A stretch of DNA of 64,000 bases from Bacillus sp. NTK034 (GTDB taxonomy: Bacteria > Bacillota > Bacilli > Bacillales > Cytobacillaceae), in NCBI RefSeq assembly GCF_017303275.1, contig NZ_JAFKOJ010000007.1:62001-126000 (forward strand), in the 5' to 3' direction. Numbering within the stretch: the stretch's first letter is position 1; each line of letters opens with the position of its first letter. Positions 58,278 to 64,000 of this stretch are shown here, piece after piece. The translations under genes were made by a program, and so were the position numbers. Under the pieces are notes generated by a model. It did no database searches, was not told the DNA's origin, and was given only the letters and a program-made list of their open reading frames with translations.

Positions 58278-60875
58278 GTGCGACACGTTGCCTTATAAGC
58301 TTTTAATTAAGCGAAATAGGCGATCCTTGTCAGCAACTTTAAAGGATTAACTTGCATTTCGAAGTTGGGAATGAAAGTCGTCATGTTGAACTGAAACCAA
58401 CTGCCTAATACTCCTACATGCAATATAATCGGTAAATTATATTGTGTGAAGCTAGGTAAAGTCGGCTGAATCTAACCTAAACCTTATAGGCATGGTTAGG
58501 GATAGGTCGGGGCTCTATAAAATACTCATGGTGAGAATGTTTCTTTGATAGGAAACTGACGAATCTGCGAATGTACACGTCTAGACCCATAACGACTAGA
58601 AATAGTCGTCATGCTTAATGGCATGGTGAAATACCGAAAAGTAAGATTCGACGTTATGAAATTCGGAATAACCAACAATGAGGTTATAATTTCACAGGCG
58701 TATAGCCAGACACCTAAAAGTATATGTACAGATAGAAATGCAGGAACGTGGAAAGTAATGGACTTCATTTAAAGTATTTACCGATACGAAGGTTGCTATA
58801 AGGTTTCGGCCGAAGTGCATTTACCATTGCGAGAGCGGGGACACAGTACCGTTGAAATCATAGAAATATGATGGAGGGATAGTCCCTAGTCTATATTACT
58901 TTATGGTAGGAAATTACAAAGTAAATCCCACCTTTCAGGTAAGAAGGTGAGTTGGTATTAGTCCTAATAAGTAATAAGGAGTGATACTGCACCAGTGGGA
59001 ACAAAGAGACCAGTAACTTATTACGACTTTGGGAATACTCAGAACGAGTTGTTCCGAAAAAGTTGTGATGGGAAAAAGTTTGAAAATCTGTACGAAATCA
59101 TAATCTCAGAGGAAAATATACTACTGGCTTATAGATTGGTCAAATCCAATTCAGGTGCTAGGACCTCCGGAGCGGATAAAAAGACCATCGAGGACATAGC
59201 TAAAATGGATAAAGAGCATTTTGTCAATCATATAAGAGCAAACCTAGAAAATTACAAACCTAAAGCGGTCAAACGAGTCTGGATACCCAAAGCTGATGGA
59301 AATAGCAAAAGACCACTAGGAATACCAAGTATTATCGATAGGATAATTCAACAAATGTTCCTAAATGTGCTTGAGCCTATCTGTGAAGCGAGGTTCCATA
59401 AACACTCTTACGGTTTTAGACCCAACCGTTCCACACATCACGCTGTAGCTAGGGTGCAACACCTTATCAATAGAGGCAAACAATATTACACAGTTGATAT
59501 TGATATTAAAGGCTTCTTTGATAATGTGAACCACTCACTCTTACTAAAACAAATGTGGCAAATCGGTATAAAGGACAAAAGAGTAATCGCCATCGTAAGT
59601 AAAATGCTGAAAGCCCCTATAAAAGGTGAAGGTATTCCTACCAAAGGAGTACCACAAGGAGGTATATTATCTCCTTTGCTTGCTAACATTGTACTTAATG
59701 AGCTAGATTGGTGGATCTCTGACCAATGGGAAACCTTTCAAACTCGTCACAGCTACACACAAAGGCATCATTATTATGCCCTAAAAACCAGCTCTAATCT
59801 TAAACCAGGTTATCTCATTAGATATGCTGATGACTTTAGGATAATGACCGACAGTTATGAACATGCTGTCAGATGGTTCCATGCTGTGAGCGATTTTCTT
59901 AAACATAGATTGAAACTGGATATTTCCGAAGAAAAATCCAAGATTATCAATCTTAAAAAGAAATTTACTAGGTTTCTAGGTTTTAAACTTAAAGCCGCTG
60001 CCAAAGGTAGTAAATGGGTTTGCCATTCTTACATTGACGATAAGAAGAAAGAACAAATCATCAACACATTAAGAGAAAGAATTTACAAAATACAGAGATA
60101 TTCGAACGCTCAAAGTGCTACTGCATATAATTCAGTGGTACTTGGGGTTCAAAATTACTTCCGTTATGCAACACATGTAAGCAAAAGCCTAAAAGAAATA
60201 CACCATAAAATTAGAATTACGATGAATAACAGGTTACAAAGATGTGCCCAGTATGATTATCCGACGGGTTTATCCAAGTCAGATACCTACACTAAATTTT
60301 ATTCCACATCTTACAAAACCTACAAAGTAATGGGAGTCTATCTATACCCCATAAGTCTAGGTAGGACGAAGAATAACCGCTGTTATTCACAAAACGTAAA
60401 TATCTATGAAGATGGAATAGGCTATTCTTGGGACACTGAATTAGTCAAACTTATGAAATCTAAGTTGCCAAACCGCTCTGTTGAATACACGGACAATAGG
60501 CTGTCCAAGTTTTCAATGCAGAAAGGTCTATGTGCAGTATCGGGTTTACCCCTTACACACGGCTTAGTACACTGTCATCACAAAACTCCGGCTAGTTTAG
60601 GCGGTACTGATAGGTTTGATAATTTAGTGGTTATCCATAAAGACATACACAAGCTCATACATGCTGTTAATGAGGAAGTCATCAATAAAACTCTAAGTAA
60701 ATTCAATCTCTCTGAGAAGCAGATTATTAAACTAAACCAACTAAGGACACTTTGTAAACTCGAAGTAATCCCTATGTAAAGGTATAGATGGAACGCCGTA
60801 TGCGGTGAAAGTCGCACGTACGGTGTGAAGTGGGGGAAAAGATGGCGATAACTTCAAAATCTTACCTATCACTAT
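58278..60875 (+). mobile_element. Group II intron 2 (in the Ubl gene)
   Basis: Begins GTGCGACACG and ends CTTACCTATCACTAT, as intron 1. Domain V is at about 60794-60825 (GCCGTATGCG, GAAAG, CGCACGTACGG). Carries its own RT gene. Splicing yields an in-frame Ubl whose TAA overlaps the ATG of the JAMM gene (TAATG at 60932-60936). Without splicing the frame runs into the intron and stops at 58306. Confidence 0.93.
58995..60779 (+). CDS. ltrA: Group II intron reverse transcriptase/maturase with HNH domain (intron 2)
   Basis: 594 aa with GTG start. RT blocks: LGIPSIIDRIIQQMFLNVLE, YGFRPNRSTHHAV, VDIDIKGFFDNVNH, GVPQGGILSPLLAN, YADD (Tyr about 277). Maturase domain X, then HNH endonuclease HCHHKTPASLGGTDRFDNL. 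Close relative of the intron 1 protein (same length and motif spacing) but with many substitutions, so the introns did not copy one another recently. Confidence 0.94.
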   Translation: MGTKRPVTYYDFGNTQNELFRKSCDGKKFENLYEIIISEENILLAYRLVKSNSGARTSGADKKTIEDIAKMDKEHFVNHIRANLENYKPKAVKRVWIPKADGNSKRPLGIPSIIDRIIQQMFLNVLEPICEARFHKHSYGFRPNRSTHHAVARVQHLINRGKQYYTVDIDIKGFFDNVNHSLLLKQMWQIGIKDKRVIAIVSKMLKAPIKGEGIPTKGVPQGGILSPLLANIVLNELDWWISDQWETFQTRHSYTQRHHYYALKTSSNLKPGYLIRYADDFRIMTDSYEHAVRWFHAVSDFLKHRLKLDISEEKSKIINLKKKFTRFLGFKLKAAAKGSKWVCHSYIDDKKKEQIINTLRERIYKIQRYSNAQSATAYNSVVLGVQNYFRYATHVSKSLKEIHHKIRITMNNRLQRCAQYDYPTGLSKSDTYTKFYSTSYKTYKVMGVYLYPISLGRTKNNRCYSQNVNIYEDGIGYSWDTELVKLMKSKLPNRSVEYTDNRLSKFSMQKGLCAVSGLPLTHGLVHCHHKTPASLGGTDRFDNLVVIHKDIHKLIHAVNEEVINKTLSKFNLSEKQIIKLNQLRTLCKLEVIPM

Positions 60876-60934
60876 ATAAGGAAAATAAAAGACTATTTCC
60901 AGATGCATTAGGAGCTGCAAAGGGGGCATTTTAA
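60876..60934 (+). CDS. Ubiquitin-like protein, exon 2
   Basis: Encodes DKENKRLFPDALGAAKGAF and a stop when joined to exon 1. This supplies the C-terminal tail. In Ubl systems the tail is the part that E1 activates; the end here is Gly-Ala-Phe, not Gly-Gly, so either no adenylation at the tail occurs or trimming by the JAMM enzyme is needed to expose the Gly (Lys-Gly). That point is inference. Confidence 0.72.
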
Positions 60935-61584
60935 TGTCCCTTGTTTCTTATTTTTGGAGAGTGACTGAATATTTTAGCCAGAGTGATAAAAGAGGAATTT
61001 CCTATATTGGTGCAGCTGATGGACAGATATATGAAGTGAGAGAGTCAATGATAGGAAAAATGGTGGCAAAGCCTCCTGCAATTCCTTCATTAGATAACTT
61101 AACGGAAAGATTTTCATTCAGGCTTCCTAAGATTCCAGGTCATATCTTTAATCAGATGTATTCTTTTTTCAAAGACTTCTGCTTAAGATCCGACGTGGAG
61201 GTTATGCTGCAGTTATATTTTGATACAGAAACGAAACGATATTTTCTAGAATGTCCGGTTCAGCATGTATCAAAGGTAAAAGTTCATGCTGAACTCGATC
61301 CTAAATATTTGGGTAGGAATTCGCTTCGCTTTATTCAAGTGGCCCAAGTACATTCACACAATTCCATGAGTGCTTATTTTAGTGCCACTGATAATCAGGA
61401 TGAGAAAGCCTTTATGATTTATGGGGTGTTTGGATTGCTAAATACAGATACGCCACAAGCTAAGTTTCGAGTGAAAGGCAATGACACTGAGCTTGCTATC
61501 CCAATTGATCAGATTTTTGAATCTGGCGCTTTAGTGGAGGTACCATATCCTGCTGAATGGGAAACAAGAGTGAAATATCAATGA
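60934..61584 (+). CDS. JAMM/MPN metalloprotease (PRTRC-A-like deubiquitinase type)
   Basis: 216 aa with the JAMM zinc motif VHSHNSMSAYFSATDNQDE: His-Ser-His, seven residues, Ser-x-x-Asp, as in AMSH/RPN11-type enzymes. The upstream half (about 30-120) is the MPN beta framework with LFPxx-like FSFRLPKIPGHIF and VEVMLQLYFDTETKRYFLE; the catalytic Glu would be in it. It would remove or trim the Ubl. Its ATG overlaps the stop of the spliced Ubl gene (TAATG). Confidence 0.86.
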   Translation: MSLVSYFWRVTEYFSQSDKRGISYIGAADGQIYEVRESMIGKMVAKPPAIPSLDNLTERFSFRLPKIPGHIFNQMYSFFKDFCLRSDVEVMLQLYFDTETKRYFLECPVQHVSKVKVHAELDPKYLGRNSLRFIQVAQVHSHNSMSAYFSATDNQDEKAFMIYGVFGLLNTDTPQAKFRVKGNDTELAIPIDQIFESGALVEVPYPAEWETRVKYQ

Positions 61585-61585
61585 T

Positions 61586-61617
61586 GGAAGAAGGGAGGAA
61601 CTCTCTTCTTCTTTTTT
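61586..61617 (+). terminator. Terminator before the E1 gene
   Basis: AAGAAGGGAG / CTCTCTTCTT arms with T-run, merging into TTTTTTAAGGAGG of the next gene. Confidence 0.65.
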
Positions 61618-61634
61618 AAGGAGGAATTATCATA

Positions 61635-62525
61635 ATGGGTTTAAAGTTGTTTAAAGAGAGTAATGTAAAGCCTCACTATTTCATCGTACAGGTGGGTGCA
61701 GGAGCAAATGGCAGCCACTTTATTCGTTCTCTCTGCCAAGATATTGCTACATACGGTGTCCAAAAAACGTTCTCTTATCATCAAGTTGGTCCTTTCGAAT
61801 ATACCATGTATGTTTGTGATGCTGATGAAGTTGAAAAGAAAAATCTTAAGAATCAGCTTTTTGATGAGGAGGATGTAGGTTCATTTAAAGTAGATGCTTT
61901 AAGAGAAAGATATTCGGAACATTATAATGTCCCGTTTTCTTCAGTCCCTCAGTATGTGACGGACTTGGAGTTCTTTCAAAAGTTATTTACTTTCCCTAAA
62001 GAAAATAAGCGGATTATTCCAGTATTAATAGGGATGGTTGATAATAATCGAAGCCGGCAGCTGATGGATGAGTTCTTTCACAGCAATTATTTAGATGATC
62101 TTATCTATATTGATGCGGGAGTAGAGGGCGTTTACGTTGTTCCAGGAAAAGAGGAACGCCAATATAGTCAAATGGAAAAACAAATTGCGGCCAACTCAGG
62201 TTTTAGCGGTCAGATCGTGGTGGGTTTCAAAAGGAACGGCCAAGTATTCTTGCCGCCAGTTGGAAGGGTTTTTGAGGATATCTTGACGGATGAAGAAACG
62301 GCTTTTCCTGGTCAATCATGCGGGGAAGCAATCATCAATAATCCTCAAAGATGTGCGACAAATAAATTTGCCGCTCAAATTGCAAACAATATCATGAACA
62401 CGCTGTTTCATACCAATGAAATTGGGATTCATGCTGTAGATTTCAATGCAAAAATGTGTGGGGCAAACCCTACTTATGTCTCAAAGGACATTCAGAGAGA
62501 ATATAACGCTTTAATTCAAAAATAA
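61635..62525 (+). CDS. ThiF/E1-like adenylating enzyme (PRTRC ThiF type)
   Basis: 296 aa. Nucleotide-binding VGAGANGSHF (about 20-29), the KKNLKNQLFDEEDVGSFKVDAL block (quoted in part: NLKNQLFDEEDVG) with the Arg/Lys-Asn-Gln and Asp-Val-Gly residues of E1/ThiF/MoeB enzymes, IGMVDNNRSRQ, then IYIDAGVE. Cys residues in GQSCGEAI and QRCATNK are candidates for thioester transfer. It should adenylate the C terminus of the Ubl. The site TTTTTTAAGGAGG precedes it. Confidence 0.88.
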   Translation: MGLKLFKESNVKPHYFIVQVGAGANGSHFIRSLCQDIATYGVQKTFSYHQVGPFEYTMYVCDADEVEKKNLKNQLFDEEDVGSFKVDALRERYSEHYNVPFSSVPQYVTDLEFFQKLFTFPKENKRIIPVLIGMVDNNRSRQLMDEFFHSNYLDDLIYIDAGVEGVYVVPGKEERQYSQMEKQIAANSGFSGQIVVGFKRNGQVFLPPVGRVFEDILTDEETAFPGQSCGEAIINNPQRCATNKFAAQIANNIMNTLFHTNEIGIHAVDFNAKMCGANPTYVSKDIQREYNALIQK

Positions 62526-62548
62526 AAACTTTTTAAGGAGAGATTAGA

Positions 62549-62927
62549 ATGGCACATTTAGCTTTATATAGAAAGTATCGTCCAAAAGGTTTTGATCACC
62601 TTATTGGTCAGGACCATATCAAGAAGACTTTACTAAACGCATTAAATCAGGACTCAATTTCACATGCTTATGTTTTCTCTGGTCCCCGAGGTACTGGTAA
62701 AACCAGCTCAGCTAAATTATTTGCGAAAGCTGTTAACTGTACCAGTGGAGTAAATGGAGAGCCTTGTGGAGCATGTGATATATGCTCTGATAATAATCCC
62801 GATATTATTGAAATTGATGCCGCTTCAAACAATGGAGTGGATGAAATTCGAGAGTTAAGGGATAAAATCGGTTATACACCTGTATATGGAAAATACAAGG
62901 TTTATATTATTGATGAAGTGCACATGC
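62549..62927 (+). CDS. dnaX: DNA polymerase III clamp loader subunit gamma/tau (DnaX), exon 1
   Basis: Starts LALYRKYRPKGFDHLIGQ (DnaX hallmark), Walker A GPRGTGKTS (about 45-53), zinc site CTSGVNGEPCGACDIC (about 65-80), and Walker B IIDEVHM at the exon end. The next residue in all DnaX is Leu; the intron follows after the C that begins this codon. Exon 2 lies beyond the window. The site ACTTTTTAAGGAGAG precedes the ATG. It loads the DnaN clamp, so the plasmid has both. Confidence 0.93.
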
Positions 62928-64000
62928 GTGCGACACGTTACTCTATAACTAGCTCTTGCTAGGAAAAGAGTGGGCTTGATTTTAAATCAAGTTACAACTG
63001 ATAAATGGATGTTAGGAATGATATCATCATGCTGATTGAAACTAACAACTTGATACTCCTGCATGCTTTAGCGATAGATAGAATCGTTTTAGTGTGAAGC
63101 CAGGTAAAGTCGGCTGAATCGAACCTAAGTCACTTTTAAAGTGATATGGAGAGAGATAGGCCGGAGTGCTACAAAATACTCATGGTGAGAATGTCTCTAT
63201 AGAGAGACTGACGAAACCCGCGAATGAAAGAGTCTAGAGGACTAACCTAATCGAAAGATAGGTCTTGCAAGTACAAGGTAAGTTACCGAAAAGTAAGATT
63301 GCATGTTATGAAATTCGGGATAATCAGCGATGAGATTATAAACTTACAGGCTCAAAGCGGACACCTAAAAGTATATGTACAGCTACATTTATCGGAACGT
63401 GGAAAGCAGAGAACTCCACAAAATGACTATCATCAGGAGTTTGCTATAAGTTCAACTACGAACGAAATGCATTTGTCTCTGTGAGAGTAGGGGTACAGTA
63501 CCGCTGAAGTTATGGAAACATAATGGAGAGATAGCCCCAAGTCTGACTACTAGCAATTAATACGACAAAACAAGTAGAAGCTCATAATTCTGGTAGGAAG
63601 GTGAGTTAATCACTGAAAGAAGGTGATGCACCTATGAGCGCAAATGGCGTAAGATACAAGCAATATTACGAGTTTGGGGAAATTCAAAAAGAACTCTTTG
63701 AATCTAGTAAAACTGGAGGCAACTTCAAGGATTTACTCGAAATTATCCTATCGGATGAAAACATAATGCTTGCATATAGGAACGTCAAAAAGAACTCTGG
63801 CTCCAAAACGAAAGGAACTGATGGATATACCATCATTCATCTTGCTGAGAAAGATAAGGAATCTTTCCTTACCGAAATCAGAAGAACCTTAACCAATTAC
63901 AAGCCACAGAGCATTCGGAGAGTTTATATCCCTAAACACGATGGTACGAAACGCCCTTTGGGGATTCCTACTATTAAGGATAGAATCATCCAACAAATGT
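62928..64000 (+). mobile_element. Group II intron 3 (in dnaX), 3' part outside the window
   Basis: Begins GTGCGACACG like intron 2, and shares further 5' blocks with introns 1 and 2 (ACTCCTGCATGC, GTGTGAAGC, AGTCGGCTGAA, CTCATGGTGAGAATG, ACCGAAAAGTAAGAT). Its RT gene begins at 63634. It sits in the Walker B codon region of dnaX, so clamp loader function requires splicing. Confidence 0.92.
63634..64000 (+). CDS. ltrA: Group II intron reverse transcriptase (intron 3), truncated by the window edge
   Basis: ATG after GAAGGTGATGCACCT. The visible 122 residues (KQYYEFGEIQKELFESSK, DENIMLAYRNVKKNSGSK, KRPLGIPTIKDRIIQQM) match RT domains 0-1 of the intron 1 and 2 proteins. Confidence 0.9.
   Translation, partial: MSANGVRYKQYYEFGEIQKELFESSKTGGNFKDLLEIILSDENIMLAYRNVKKNSGSKTKGTDGYTIIHLAEKDKESFLTEIRRTLTNYKPQSIRRVYIPKHDGTKRPLGIPTIKDRIIQQM

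Noticed and set aside
1..64000. tRNA or rRNA genes
   Set aside because: I saw no cloverleaf with a CCA end and no rRNA-like conserved sequence. This is a reading by eye and not a tRNAscan result.

Overview
The window looks like part of a large, low-GC plasmid (or plasmid-like element) from a Bacillaceae host. Shine-Dalgarno sites are strong (AAGGAGG) and TTG/GTG starts are common. An iteron array sits in front of a replication initiator. There are Bacillus-type SpoIISA, FbpB, HU, T-box and ECF sigma/anti-sigma genes, and no ribosomal or core metabolic genes. I found no rRNA, tRNA or CRISPR array.

Layout. 1-4 kb: the end of an unrecognised gene, an FbpB-like small gene, and a lipoprotein / secreted metalloprotease / secreted protein trio. 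4.1-13.04 kb: a Tn554-type element (tnpA-tnpB-tnpC, a PASTA-type class B penicillin-binding protein, an ECF sigma/anti-sigma pair and a membrane protein) that has split an ATP-dependent DNA ligase gene into a C-terminal piece on the left and an N-terminal piece on the right. 13.5-17 kb: a second ECF sigma/anti-sigma pair and small exported or membrane proteins. 17.1-32.6 kb: DNA-handling operons (CHC2/Toprim primase, two SSBs, DnaN clamp, N6-adenine methylase, PD-(D/E)XK nuclease, two C5-cytosine methylase-fold proteins, HU) and a recombinase-like/DUF3883 fusion. 32.7-36.2 kb: replication control, with an HTH protein, an origin with about seven iterons, and the Rep gene. 36.3-42.3 kb: accessory genes (XRE regulator, nuclease lipoprotein, a broken IS110-family element, a T-box-controlled second methionyl-tRNA synthetase). 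42.6-53.4 kb: an intron-split PolA-type 5'-3' exonuclease, an E2-like (PRTRC-B-like) protein, a SpoIISA toxin module and a TGT-like protein. 53.45-57.35 kb: a 3.9-kb island bounded by an inverted repeat pair. 57.8-64 kb: an operon for a ubiquitin-like protein, a JAMM peptidase, a ThiF/E1 enzyme and DnaX.

Two signals stand out. First, seven operon starts (six on +, one on -) share one leader design: an extended -10 promoter, a small hairpin about 20 nt into the transcript (outer stem, one mismatch, three base pairs, ANGC tetraloop), an intrinsic terminator, then a conserved ACTTTTTAAGGAGG ribosome-binding box. Together they control nearly all the replication and ubiquitin-like genes, which implies a plasmid-wide attenuation or antitermination regulon. 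Second, the plasmid encodes a PRTRC-like ubiquitin-type conjugation set (Ubl, E1, E2-like, JAMM) interleaved with replication genes. Three related group II introns of one family interrupt the Ubl gene, the exonuclease gene and dnaX, each beginning GTGCGAC and, where the 3' end is visible, ending CACTAT. Splicing restores all reading frames that can be checked, including a TAATG stop/start overlap between Ubl and JAMM.
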